This document shows, in pieces, positions 8,831 through 17,636 of a DNA stretch of 64,000 nucleotides. Under the pieces are notes generated by a model. The model worked only from the letters and a program-made list of their open reading frames with translations, was not told where the DNA came from and searched no databases. This DNA is from Marivirga salinae. GTDB taxonomy: Bacteria > Bacteroidota > Bacteroidia > Cytophagales > Cyclobacteriaceae. Each line of letters opens with the position of its first letter. Within the stretch, counting starts at the first letter, position 1. The position numbers were made by a program, and so were the translations under genes. The stretch is taken from assembly GCF_030503855.1 (NCBI RefSeq), contig NZ_CP129971.1, positions 1,557,501-1,621,500 on the forward strand. The letters run 5' to 3'.

Positions 8831-8861
8831 TTGGGTAAGTGTACGCATTACACTATCTTTG
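8831..8861 (+). promoter_or_regulatory. pfkA promoter, Bacteroidota type
   Basis: TTG at 8831-8833, exactly 20 bases, then TATCTTTG at 8854-8861, matching the major Bacteroidota consensus. The pfkA ATG follows at 8884. The palindrome at 8838-8854 fills the spacer. Confidence 0.7.
8838..8854. promoter_or_regulatory. putative operator of the Nudix regulator
   Basis: AGTGTA-CGCAT-TACACT is a perfect inverted repeat (6-bp arms, 5-nt centre) placed between the -33 and -7 elements of the pfkA promoter and overlapping the -7 box by one base. It is also upstream of the divergent regulator gene. The position implies steric repression of pfkA and possible autoregulation. Confidence 0.65.
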
Positions 8862-8883
8862 GCGGGCTGAACAATTTTTTTAG

Positions 8884-9864
8884 ATGAAAAAGATGAATCG
8901 AATAGGTGTTTTTACTTCTGGAGGTGATGCTCCTGGAATGAATGCCGCTATACGTGCAGTAGTAAGAGCAGGTATTTTTTATAATAAAGAGATAGTAGGA
9001 ATATACCGCGGATATGAAGGGATGATTGAAGGTGATTTTGAGGAAATGGACGTTCGCTCGGTAGCCAATATACTCCAGAGGGGAGGTACCATGTTGAAAT
9101 CAGCAAGATCAAAAGAATTTAGAACTCCTGAAGGAAGAAAGAAAGCTTTTGAGCAATTGCAAAAGCACAACATCGATGCATTAATTGGAATTGGTGGTGA
9201 TGGCTCTTTCACAGGTATGCATCATTTGTATTTAGAACATGGGATACCTTATATCTGTATTCCAGGCACCATTGATAACGATATTCCGGGCACAGATTAT
9301 ACTATTGGATATGATACAGCCACTAATACGGCAGTGGAAGCGATTGATAAAATTAGAGATACCGCATTGTCCCATAACCGTTTGTTTTTCATTGAAGTAA
9401 TGGGAAGAGATTCAGGTTATATTGCGATAAACAGTGGTATAGCTGGCGGAGCTGTTTCAATTATTATTCCTGAGGAAGAAACTTCTATCGATGAATTGGT
9501 TGAAAAATTGAATAGGGGAGGCGAAAAGAATAAAACATCAAGTTTGGTGGTTGTGGCAGAAGGAGGAAAGTCAGGTTCAGCCATGGAAATTGCTCGAAAA
9601 GTGAATGAAAAATCTTCTTATTTTGACACAAAAGTGACTATATTAGGTCATCTTCAAAGAGGAGGAAGCCCTACTTATTTTGATAGGGTATTGGCCAGTA
9701 AAATGGGAGTAGCAGCAGTCGAAGGTTTGGATCAGGGGAAAACTGACAGTATGGTAGGGATTAGCCACCATGAAATTATTTTCAATAAATTTGATGATAT
9801 TATGAATCAGCCTAAAGACATTCATAAAGATGATTTACGAATTGCTAAAATTTTATCAATATAA
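8884..9864 (+). CDS. pfkA: ATP-dependent 6-phosphofructokinase
   Basis: 326 residues, full length for the bacterial family. Visible sites are the ATP loop TSGGDAPGMN (11-20), GGDGS (104-108), catalytic TIDNDIPGTD with Asp131 and Asp133, and EVMGRDSGY (171-179). Glycine in GGDGS, where PPi-dependent enzymes have aspartate, points to ATP as donor. It phosphorylates fructose 6-phosphate to the 1,6-bisphosphate in glycolysis. It is the first gene of a tight cluster with two sugar-kinase-like genes and is probably controlled by the divergent Nudix regulator. Confidence 0.95.
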   Translation: MKKMNRIGVFTSGGDAPGMNAAIRAVVRAGIFYNKEIVGIYRGYEGMIEGDFEEMDVRSVANILQRGGTMLKSARSKEFRTPEGRKKAFEQLQKHNIDALIGIGGDGSFTGMHHLYLEHGIPYICIPGTIDNDIPGTDYTIGYDTATNTAVEAIDKIRDTALSHNRLFFIEVMGRDSGYIAINSGIAGGAVSIIIPEEETSIDELVEKLNRGGEKNKTSSLVVVAEGGKSGSAMEIARKVNEKSSYFDTKVTILGHLQRGGSPTYFDRVLASKMGVAAVEGLDQGKTDSMVGISHHEIIFNKFDDIMNQPKDIHKDDLRIAKILSI

Positions 9865-9867
9865 ATT

Positions 9868-10725
9868 ATGATACTAATAGGTACCAGCGGTTCCACTAAA
9901 TGTGATTGGCAATTAGTAGATGCCAATAAAACTTTACTCAAAAAAAGTACGAAAGGGATGAATCCTTTCTTTATGGACGATGTAGCCATTAGCGATGTGG
10001 TGAAATCACTGGGATCAGAAATTATTGATCATAAATCAGAGATAGAAGTAGTCTATTATTTTGGTGCAGGATGTTCCAGCAAACATTTTGCTTCTATGGT
10101 GGAAAGAGGATTGTCTATGGTCTTCAATAAATCGCATATGTATGTGAAGGAAGATATTGTGGCAGCGGCTTTTGCAACTTTTAATGGCGAGCCTTCCATT
10201 ACCGCTTTGATGGGAACAGGTTCAAATGCTTGCCATTTTGATGGAGATATCGTTCGTCAGGAGGTGAGTGGAATGGATTTCATTTTGGGTGACGAAGGAA
10301 GTAGAAGTCATTTTGGAAAAATGCTGTTAAGTAAATTTTTGAAGAAACAATTACCAGCTGAAATCGCTCATGATTTAGAGCAAGAATTTCGATTGGATAA
10401 GGAAGAAATATTGTTGAATGTTTATATTAAACCTTATGCCAACGTTTATTTAAGCAGTTTTAGCCAGTTCATACAAGAACGAATAGACAATCCTTACCTT
10501 AAAGAAATGGTAAAGCAAAGCATTACAGACTTTGTTGATATTTATATTTGTAGTATAAAAAATTACGAAAACCTACCTGTTCATTTTGTAGGCTCTGTTC
10601 CTTACTTTTTTGAAGGAATTGTGAATGAGGTAGTAGAAGAACGTAATTTAACCAAAGGAATATTTATAGAAGAACCTATAGACTTACTAGTAGGTTATTT
10701 AATTAAGAAACATTATAAAAATTAA
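9868..10725 (+). CDS. BadF/BadG-type ATPase, N-acetylglucosamine kinase-like
   Basis: 285 residues of the actin/hexokinase superfamily: phosphate-1 loop IGTSGSTKCDWQ (3-14), adenosine region LMGTGSNACHFDG (about 107-119) and GDEGSRSHFGK (about 138-148). Bacteroidota proteins of this type are usually annotated as N-acetylglucosamine kinase, but the substrate cannot be read from sequence. It starts three bases after the pfkA stop, so the two are co-transcribed and probably feed amino sugars or other hexoses into glycolysis. Confidence 0.75.
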   Translation: MILIGTSGSTKCDWQLVDANKTLLKKSTKGMNPFFMDDVAISDVVKSLGSEIIDHKSEIEVVYYFGAGCSSKHFASMVERGLSMVFNKSHMYVKEDIVAAAFATFNGEPSITALMGTGSNACHFDGDIVRQEVSGMDFILGDEGSRSHFGKMLLSKFLKKQLPAEIAHDLEQEFRLDKEEILLNVYIKPYANVYLSSFSQFIQERIDNPYLKEMVKQSITDFVDIYICSIKNYENLPVHFVGSVPYFFEGIVNEVVEERNLTKGIFIEEPIDLLVGYLIKKHYKN

Positions 10726-10775
10726 TATTGCTTGCTAAAGTCAGTTAGCTAGGTGATTTTAAATTATATAGAAGT

Positions 10776-11756
10776 ATGAAAGTTAGCATTGGGATCGATA
10801 TAGGTGGTACTGGAACAAAATTCGGAATTGTAACTTTAGATGGAAAGGTTTTATATCAAGGTGCAATTCCTACGCAAACAGAAGCGGTTTTTGCAGATTA
10901 TATTCATTTACTCGCAAATGAAATCCGTAAAGGTCTTGATTCTGAAAAACATCAATTGATCGGAATTGGAGTGGGTGCCCCAAATGCTAATTACCACAAA
11001 GGAACAATTGAACATGCCCCCAATTTAAGGTGGAAAGGAATTTTACCTTTAGCAAAAACCTTAGAGGATGAATTTGATGTGCCAACGGTTGTAACTAATG
11101 ATGCTAATGCAGCTGCAGTAGGAGAAATGATTTTTGGTGGAGCCAAAGGGATGAAGGATTTTATTGTCATAACTCTTGGAACAGGCCTAGGAGCCGGAAT
11201 AGTAAGCAATGGACAATTAGTAAATGGCGCCAATGGCTTTGCAGGCGAGCTAGGGCATACCACGGTTACTTATGGAAATGGAAGGTTTTGTGGCTGCGGA
11301 AAACGTGGATGTTTAGAAACCTATGTATCTGCAACTGGAATTAAGAGAACCATATATAAATTATTGGCAGACTATACTGAAGATAGTGCATTGAGATCCG
11401 TTAGTTTTGATGAGTTAAGCCCGGAAATGATCACTAAATATGCTTTAAAGGGTGATATTATTGCCAAGCAAGCTTTTGAATATACAGGTAGGATTTTAGG
11501 CACTAAATTGGCCGATACCGTAATCCATACTGATCCGGAAGCGATATTTATTTTCGGTGGATTGTCGCAAGCAGGAGATTTGATTTTTAATCCCGTAAAA
11601 GAGCATTTAGAATTGAATTTAATGCCAGTTTTTAAAGGTAGGGTACGAGTAATTTCTTCTCAACTACAAAATCAATCGGCTCCAATTATAGGTGCTAGCA
11701 GTTTAATAGTAGATAAACTAAAGAAGGATGAAATCTCTTTAATGGAGAATAAGTAA
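10776..11756 (+). CDS. ROK family sugar kinase (glucokinase-like)
   Basis: 326 residues. The ATP loop GIDIGGTGTKFGIV (5-18), LGTGLGAGIV in mid-protein, and the ROK zinc motif GRFCGCGKRGCLETY (CxCGxxGCxE) are all intact, so this is a kinase rather than a ROK repressor; there is no N-terminal helix-turn-helix. Glucose or a related hexose is the likely substrate. It lies 50 bases after the GlcNAc-kinase-like gene on the same strand and is probably part of the same pfkA transcript. Confidence 0.85.
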   Translation: MKVSIGIDIGGTGTKFGIVTLDGKVLYQGAIPTQTEAVFADYIHLLANEIRKGLDSEKHQLIGIGVGAPNANYHKGTIEHAPNLRWKGILPLAKTLEDEFDVPTVVTNDANAAAVGEMIFGGAKGMKDFIVITLGTGLGAGIVSNGQLVNGANGFAGELGHTTVTYGNGRFCGCGKRGCLETYVSATGIKRTIYKLLADYTEDSALRSVSFDELSPEMITKYALKGDIIAKQAFEYTGRILGTKLADTVIHTDPEAIFIFGGLSQAGDLIFNPVKEHLELNLMPVFKGRVRVISSQLQNQSAPIIGASSLIVDKLKKDEISLMENK

Positions 11757-11758
11757 AA

Positions 11759-12520
11759 TTATTCCTTATCTCTAGTTAAATAGTAATTTTTAAGGTCAAA
11801 TATATTTCTGTATTTAATCTTACTATCTTCCTTAATGTTGAAATTCAGAGAATTGCCATCAATTATTTTCGGGATAATTTTCTCGTAAATTAAATCCTCT
11901 GGAAGATTAAGTGCCTCGATTTTTTCTTTTCCTTGATTTTTATTTTTAAATGCTTTTTCAAATTCCAATGGATATAACCATACATCATAAGTGAAAATAG
12001 CATGTTCGTACTTATAAATTAATTTCGATTTTATATGGTTTTGGTTAATCTTTCCATTTAAATTTGGAGTAAAAGGTTTATACTTTTCTTCAAAAGAAAA
12101 CCGCTTACCTAAGTTGATGTTATTTTCATTCATCAACTTTTTAATCATTTCGAATAGCCCTTGTTGTTTTAAGTCTATTAATATTGAATTAAACACTTTT
12201 AGTTTTTGCCAATCTTCCTTGGGAGTATCCGTTATTTCTTCGAAAGCAAGAAGGACTCTTAACCTTCTACAGATCTCTAATTTTATTTCATCAAACATTC
12301 CGTCTAGCTCCTTCTGAAAAGCTTCTTCCTTTCCTTTCAACTGCTTATTCTGATTAAGAATATCCATAATAGTTTGGAACTTCACCTTTCCATAGAATTC
12401 ACTTTGGTTGATTTCAGCATTTTCAAATTGATTTAAAAAGGCAATTATTTCATCAGGTTTATTGGCCAATTTGAAATGTAAATCGAAATATAAAACAGCT
12501 TCTCCTCTTTCTGAAGACAT
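11759..12520 (-). CDS. hypothetical cytoplasmic protein
   Basis: 253 residues, acidic and lysine-rich, with no signal peptide or membrane segment. The N-terminal 130 residues are helical (KELDGMFDEIKLEICRRLR, LIDLKQQGLFEMIKKLMNE); the C-terminal part is mixed. I do not recognise the family. It is convergent with the ROK kinase gene, with only two bases between the stops, so antisense read-through from either side is possible. Confidence 0.6.
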   Translation of the reverse strand: MSSERGEAVLYFDLHFKLANKPDEIIAFLNQFENAEINQSEFYGKVKFQTIMDILNQNKQLKGKEEAFQKELDGMFDEIKLEICRRLRVLLAFEEITDTPKEDWQKLKVFNSILIDLKQQGLFEMIKKLMNENNINLGKRFSFEEKYKPFTPNLNGKINQNHIKSKLIYKYEHAIFTYDVWLYPLEFEKAFKNKNQGKEKIEALNLPEDLIYEKIIPKIIDGNSLNFNIKEDSKIKYRNIFDLKNYYLTRDKE

Positions 12521-12684
12521 AAATTATGGATTATAACTTTAAAAAGTTCTTTGGTTTGGCTGAAATGATATTTAATAAGTTGAAACTTATTCTATAAGTT
12601 CAACGGGGATAAAAAGTGCAAGTTTTTTTGTGCAATTATACATAACGTTCATCGATTATTAACAACTTAATAAGTTTATTTATG

Positions 12685-12692
12685 TATTTTTG
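12685..12692 (+). promoter_or_regulatory. candidate -7 element very close to the oxygenase start
   Basis: TATTTTTG is an exact TAnnTTTG match ending seven bases before the ATG at 12700. If used, transcription would start at or next to the ATG, giving a leaderless or nearly leaderless message. No TTG sits at the right distance upstream. Confidence 0.35.
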
Positions 12693-12699
12693 CTGTTAA

Positions 12700-13320
12700 A
12701 TGAGTAGTGCAGAAAAACTAAACCTTGCTATCGATCAATTAAGCGATACAGGTTATTTTATTTGGGATGATTTTGTCACCAATGAAGAGGTCAAAAAATT
12801 AGTTTCAATAGCCAATCAGAGCAATCAGTCTGGCGATTTTAAAAAGGCGGGAATTGGAAAGCAGGCATTGTTCCAATTGGACAAAAGTATTAGGGGAGAT
12901 TACATTCAATGGTTAGATAGAAGTAATCAAAATCAGATTGTACTCCAGATTCTGGATAAAATGGAGAGTCTTAAAAATACTTTGAATGAAACATGCTACT
13001 TAGGTCTGAAAGACTTTGAAACTCACTTTGCCATCTACCCTGAAAATACTTTTTATAAAAAGCATGTAGATAGATTTCAGCAGAATGCCCATCGAGTAAT
13101 TTCCTTTGTGCTGTATCTCAATGAAAATTGGCAAGAAGGAAATGGTGGAGAGTTAGCAATTTATTTAGAAAATCAAACGGAAATTGTACAACCTCTGGCT
13201 GGTCGATTATTGTTGTTCAGAAGTGAACTCGAACATGAAGTTTTAATGTCTTATAAGAAACGCTATAGCGTAACTGGCTGGATGTTAGATAAAGACATGA
13301 GTTTGACTTTTCTCCCTTAA
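12700..13320 (+). CDS. 2-oxoglutarate and Fe(II)-dependent oxygenase, prolyl 4-hydroxylase type
   Basis: 206 residues. The facial triad is visible: His122 and Asp124 in KKHVDRF, His179 in LEHEV, with the 2-oxoglutarate-binding Arg188 in KKRYSVTGW. GGELAIY and the GRLLLFRS strand complete the double-stranded beta helix. The family hydroxylates protein prolines, other side chains or lipids; the substrate here is unknown. It is 100 bases upstream of an alpha-oxoamine synthase on the same strand, which makes a lipid-linked role worth considering, but that is inference. Confidence 0.8.
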   Translation: MSSAEKLNLAIDQLSDTGYFIWDDFVTNEEVKKLVSIANQSNQSGDFKKAGIGKQALFQLDKSIRGDYIQWLDRSNQNQIVLQILDKMESLKNTLNETCYLGLKDFETHFAIYPENTFYKKHVDRFQQNAHRVISFVLYLNENWQEGNGGELAIYLENQTEIVQPLAGRLLLFRSELEHEVLMSYKKRYSVTGWMLDKDMSLTFLP

Positions 13321-13420
13321 AATTATTAAGAAAATAACTTAATAATTATATGGAATGGGTTTGATTAATGTCTATCCATTTCTTATAATTGTTGTTAATA
13401 CTAAACCAAAATTTTACAAA

Positions 13421-14776
13421 ATGTCATTTAAACCCACTATTCCTTCAAGGAAGCATTATCATCTTTTTGAAGAAGAACAAATTGACCATATGTATTTTGA
13501 TATTTCTCCAGCTGGGGAAATAGATGCCAATAAATATTCGCTATATAATTTCACCGGTGACCCAAAACTGGAATATGCCGAATGGGAAAGCAGAATGGAT
13601 ATGATGAATAGTTGGTTTTCGGATATGAAAAGCAATGAAAGGTTTTTATATGAACGAGAATCAATTAATGGTTCTAAAGTTGTATCCAAAATTATAGATC
13701 CTGTTACTAAAGAAGTGAGAGAAATGCTCAATTTCGCTTCTAACGATTATTTAAATCTTACTCAAGATCCAAGGATTTTAGAAAAAATGACTGCTATTGC
13801 ACCTTATTATGGTGCGGGTGCTGGCGGTGTGCCTCTTTTAAGTGGTTCAATGAATATTATCAAGGAGCTGCAAGAAAAGATAGCTGAAATGAAGGGAATG
13901 GAACAAGCTATTGTTTACAGCTCAGGCTATGGAGCTAATATTGGCACCATTTCAGGTTTGCTGGGGCATAGAGATGTGGCTATATATGATATGTTTGCTC
14001 ATGCTAGTCTGATAGATGGAAGCAGAGGTTCCAATAAAAAATTCTTCTCTCATAATGATCCTGCTTCTTTGGAAAAGGTTTTGAAGAATACTCAAAATAA
14101 GTATATCAATAAATTGGTGGTGGTAGATGGAGTTTATTCCATGGATGGAGATATATGTAATCTTCCGGAGATCTTAGATATCGCACACTATTATGGAGCT
14201 TGGGTTTTGGTGGATGAAGCTCATGCAACAGGCGTTATTGGAAAAACAGGAAAGGGCACTTTAGAGCATTTTGGTCTGGAAGGTAAGGTTGACATTATTA
14301 CAGGAACTTTGAGTAAAGCAGTAGGTTCTGTGGGTGGATATGTAGCTGCATCTAGTCGTTTGATTAATTATTTGAAATATACCAGCCGATCCTATATGTT
14401 TTCAACCTCTCCTTTTATAGGTTCTGTTGTGTCTTCATTAGAGGCTTTAAATCTGATTTCAAAGCAGGAAGCAGGAATGGACAAGCTTTGGGATAATATC
14501 AGATATGTAAAAGATAGATTAATGAAAGCAGGATTTAATATTGGGAATGCTGAAACCGCTATTTTTCCTATTATTATCGGAGACGATAATAAGGTAAAGG
14601 AAATGACTTATCGTTTGCATCTAAAGAATATTTTTGTGAATCCTGTGCCTTATCCCGCAGTCCCAAGAAAACTTACGCGAGTAAGAATGACGGTTACGGC
14701 AGGTTTTTCTATTGAGCAATTAGATTATACTTTAAATCAAATTGAAGAAATCGGTAAAGAATTAAATATCATATAA
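13421..14776 (+). CDS. PLP-dependent alpha-oxoamine synthase (SPT/AONS/KBL family)
   Basis: 451 residues from ATG 13421; an upstream ATG at 13355 would add 22 residues unlike the family. Motifs are ASNDYL, AHASLIDGSR, DEAHATG (265-271) and the Schiff-base lysine K299 in GTLSKAVGS. The family condenses an amino acid with acyl-CoA. It is about 50 residues longer than KBL or AONS because of an N-terminal segment (FDISPAGEIDANKYSLYNF). No biotin or threonine genes are nearby, so serine palmitoyltransferase or cysteate acyltransferase for sulfonolipids is a better guess than AONS or KBL. The exact substrate is not proven. Confidence 0.75.
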   Translation: MSFKPTIPSRKHYHLFEEEQIDHMYFDISPAGEIDANKYSLYNFTGDPKLEYAEWESRMDMMNSWFSDMKSNERFLYERESINGSKVVSKIIDPVTKEVREMLNFASNDYLNLTQDPRILEKMTAIAPYYGAGAGGVPLLSGSMNIIKELQEKIAEMKGMEQAIVYSSGYGANIGTISGLLGHRDVAIYDMFAHASLIDGSRGSNKKFFSHNDPASLEKVLKNTQNKYINKLVVVDGVYSMDGDICNLPEILDIAHYYGAWVLVDEAHATGVIGKTGKGTLEHFGLEGKVDIITGTLSKAVGSVGGYVAASSRLINYLKYTSRSYMFSTSPFIGSVVSSLEALNLISKQEAGMDKLWDNIRYVKDRLMKAGFNIGNAETAIFPIIIGDDNKVKEMTYRLHLKNIFVNPVPYPAVPRKLTRVRMTVTAGFSIEQLDYTLNQIEEIGKELNII

Positions 14777-14785
14777 TTTCAGAAG

Positions 14786-14818
14786 GCATAGCATGAGTTA
14801 GAATCGTGCTATGCTTTT
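14786..14818 (+). terminator. terminator of the alpha-oxoamine synthase gene
   Basis: GCATAGCATG (14786-14795) pairs with CGTGCTATGC (14805-14814) through one wobble, followed by TTTT. It lies ten bases past the stop codon. Confidence 0.65.
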
Positions 14819-15032
14819 ACATTAAGCTAACTGAATTATTTCCTCCATATATTTATTAAACCCTCCTGCAATTGTTCGCTTTTGTATGCATTTGATGTTC
14901 AATACTGAACACTCCTAAACTTAGATTTCTAATAAATTACCTTCTAAACCCAAATTTAGCCACTTACAGAATATGGCACATTCCGTGCATCGAGAGCTAG
15001 CATGAACGCATCTATTAACTAAAGAACGAAAC

Positions 15033-17471
15033 ATGCAAACGCTTAAGAACATGAAAACTATTTTAACTCTACTAACTCTAACACTTTTTTTAACATCTTT
15101 TGCGCAAGCGCAAAACGGTTTAATCAAAGGTGTATTGACAGACAATCAAGATGCGCCACTACCTTATAGTAATGTGGCGGTTTACCAATCTTCGGATTCA
15201 AGTTTATTAACGGGTAGCATCACCGATGCTGAAGGTCAATTCTATATCAATGTGAAATATGGCGATTATTATTTAAAGATTTCCGCTGTTGGTTTTGAAA
15301 CTTACCTTTCTAAAAGTATAACTGTAAATGCCAATAATCCAACAATTGATTTATCTGAAATCAAGTTGGAAGAAGATGTACAGGTGATGGATGCTGTGGA
15401 AGTAAAAGCCATGCGACCACAAGTGATAGTGGAGGCTGATAAGATGGTTGTGTCTGTTGAAGGAACGGCAATGGCGGCTGGAGCTACTGCTTATGAAGTC
15501 TTAGAGAAATCCCCAGGGATTTTTGTCGATCAGGATGGAAATATTCAGCTCAATGGAAAATCTGGTGTGCAGGTTATGATTGATGGGCGCAGATCTTATT
15601 TATCCGCTGCTGATCTGCAAAATATGTTGCAAGGAATGTCAGCTGATAATATCAAAACCATAGAAATCATCAATAATCCATCCGCTAAATATGATGCTGA
15701 GGGAAATGCAGGTATCATCAATATTACCTTGAAGAAAAATAATATTCAGGGTGTAAATGGAAGTGTGAATGCAGGTTATCGATATAATGAAATGCAAAAT
15801 TATAATACAGGCTTGCAATTAAACCATAAAAAAGGGGACTGGAATTCTTTCATAAACGCAGATTTATCTCAAAGAGGAAGAATAAGAGATGCTGGTTTTT
15901 ATAGAGAAATTACTCAAAATAACGGAGTCACCACTATTTTTGATCAGACTGGTAAAGAATATGTAAACAGAGTAATTCCTTCTTTAAGACTAGGTACTGA
16001 TTATGATATAAATGATATGCAATCAGTAGGCGTAATGTTCAATATATATGGTCAAGATGTTTACCACGATTTTAATATCGATACTGAATTGGAACAAGGG
16101 GCTAATGAATTTATGATTAATTCAGATAATCAGATTGATTACAGATTCTTAAATACTCAAGGTAATTTGCATTATGTTCATAAGTTGGATACTAATGGCA
16201 CAAAAATAACTGCTGATTTAAATTATGTGAAATTATTTAATGATGGTGGGTCATCCTTCACTAATAGTTATTTCCAGGAAGGAAACTCTGAGCCTTATTC
16301 AGTGGAGAGATTGGAAAATGAAAATCCTTTTGCCTATGATATTTACTCAGCCCAAGTAGATTTTGAAGGAAAATTATTTGATGAAATTAAAGTGGAATCA
16401 GGTTTGAAAGCTAGTCATGTGGTTTCTGATAATGAATTGAATTTTTATGAAATTGAGGATAATCAACGGACTTTAGACCCAGAAAGAACAAACCACTTTA
16501 TTTATACAGAACAGATTTTTGCAGGCTATACAAGTTTTGCTGGCAAGATAGGAGAGAAGTTATCTTATAAAGCTGGATTAAGAGCAGAGCAAACTTATTC
16601 AGAAGGAGAATCTTTAACTTTAAATACAGTAAACGAAAGAAATTATTTTAATCTATTTCCAAGTTTCTTCTTACAGCATAATATTTCAGAAGGCTATCAG
16701 GTTAATTATAATTATAGCAGAAGAATTGACAGACCGAATTACAGTAATTTGAATCCTTTTGTGATGTATTTGGATCCCTATACTTGGGCTCAAGGCAATC
16801 CTTACTTGAAACCACAGTTAACACATTCAATGTCGGTTACTCAAACCATATTAGGGCAATATAATTTAGTGTTGAACTACGGCTTAACTAGTGATTTCAT
16901 TGCGGAGGTTCCTACACAAAATCCTGAGGACGGCACTACTGTTTTTATACAGGATAATATTGATGATCAGGTAAATTATAGTGCTACTGCTGTAATTCCG
17001 GTTCAGCCATTTAAATGGTGGTCGATCAATGGTAATCTATCTGTTTTTCATCAGGAATTCACTACCTATTTAAATGGAAATCAGGTGGAAAACAATGCGA
17101 CTTCAGCTTTTGCAAGAGCGGGAAATACTTTCATGCTACCAAATGACTTTAAGCTAGAATTGAATGCTGACTATAGATCAAATACAGTTTGGGGATTATA
17201 TGCGATTGGTGCTCAATGGGGAGTTGATTTTGCAGTAAAGAAAAGCTTCATGAATAAAAAATTAGATGCTTCATTAAATATCACCGATATTTTTAGAAGT
17301 AGAAGATTTGAAGGAAGTTCTAATTTCAACGGTAACATCAATGAAATCAGTCAGTATTTCGGACAGCAAAGTGTAGGCTTTTCTTTAAGATATAGATTCA
17401 GCAAAGGAGAAGAATTTAAAGCTCGTCAACGCAATACCAACTTAGAAGAGTTAAATAGAGCAGGAGGATAA
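15033..17471 (+). CDS. TonB-dependent outer-membrane receptor, OMP_b-brl family
   Basis: 812 residues. Signal peptide (LLTLTLFLTSFAQAQ), then a carboxypeptidase regulatory-like beta domain (about 28-115), a plug domain with VEKSPGI-type and QVMIDGRRSYLS elements (about 130-235), and a beta barrel ending SVGFSLRYRF. M7 at 15051 gives a shorter, equally plausible signal peptide. The family imports large or chelated substrates through the outer membrane with TonB energy; no SusD partner is present, so glycan import is less likely. It is a lone gene with its own terminator. Confidence 0.85.
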   Translation: MQTLKNMKTILTLLTLTLFLTSFAQAQNGLIKGVLTDNQDAPLPYSNVAVYQSSDSSLLTGSITDAEGQFYINVKYGDYYLKISAVGFETYLSKSITVNANNPTIDLSEIKLEEDVQVMDAVEVKAMRPQVIVEADKMVVSVEGTAMAAGATAYEVLEKSPGIFVDQDGNIQLNGKSGVQVMIDGRRSYLSAADLQNMLQGMSADNIKTIEIINNPSAKYDAEGNAGIINITLKKNNIQGVNGSVNAGYRYNEMQNYNTGLQLNHKKGDWNSFINADLSQRGRIRDAGFYREITQNNGVTTIFDQTGKEYVNRVIPSLRLGTDYDINDMQSVGVMFNIYGQDVYHDFNIDTELEQGANEFMINSDNQIDYRFLNTQGNLHYVHKLDTNGTKITADLNYVKLFNDGGSSFTNSYFQEGNSEPYSVERLENENPFAYDIYSAQVDFEGKLFDEIKVESGLKASHVVSDNELNFYEIEDNQRTLDPERTNHFIYTEQIFAGYTSFAGKIGEKLSYKAGLRAEQTYSEGESLTLNTVNERNYFNLFPSFFLQHNISEGYQVNYNYSRRIDRPNYSNLNPFVMYLDPYTWAQGNPYLKPQLTHSMSVTQTILGQYNLVLNYGLTSDFIAEVPTQNPEDGTTVFIQDNIDDQVNYSATAVIPVQPFKWWSINGNLSVFHQEFTTYLNGNQVENNATSAFARAGNTFMLPNDFKLELNADYRSNTVWGLYAIGAQWGVDFAVKKSFMNKKLDASLNITDIFRSRRFEGSSNFNGNINEISQYFGQQSVGFSLRYRFSKGEEFKARQRNTNLEELNRAGG

Positions 17472-17504
17472 TATCCAGTTTAGGTTAACAATAAAAGCTG
17501 GAGA

Positions 17505-17536
17505 ACGGCAATCCATTTGGGTTGTCGTTTTTTTTA
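17505..17536 (+). terminator. terminator of the outer-membrane receptor gene
   Basis: ACGGCAATCC (17505-17514) pairs with GGGTTGTCGT (17519-17528) including two G-T pairs, followed by eight T residues. Confidence 0.65.
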
Positions 17537-17636
17537 TATATAACTTTAAACAGAATCAATTCCTTTTCCGTAAATATTCGGCACAATATATGTCATAAAA
17601 TTTCATTTAATAGATATTGTATTAACTAAATAAACT

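Noticed and set aside
14897..14910. Short palindrome GTTCA-ATAC-TGAAC between the alpha-oxoamine synthase and the outer-membrane receptor genes
   Set aside because: Five-base arms in AT-rich DNA are common by chance and there is no promoter element at a meaningful distance.
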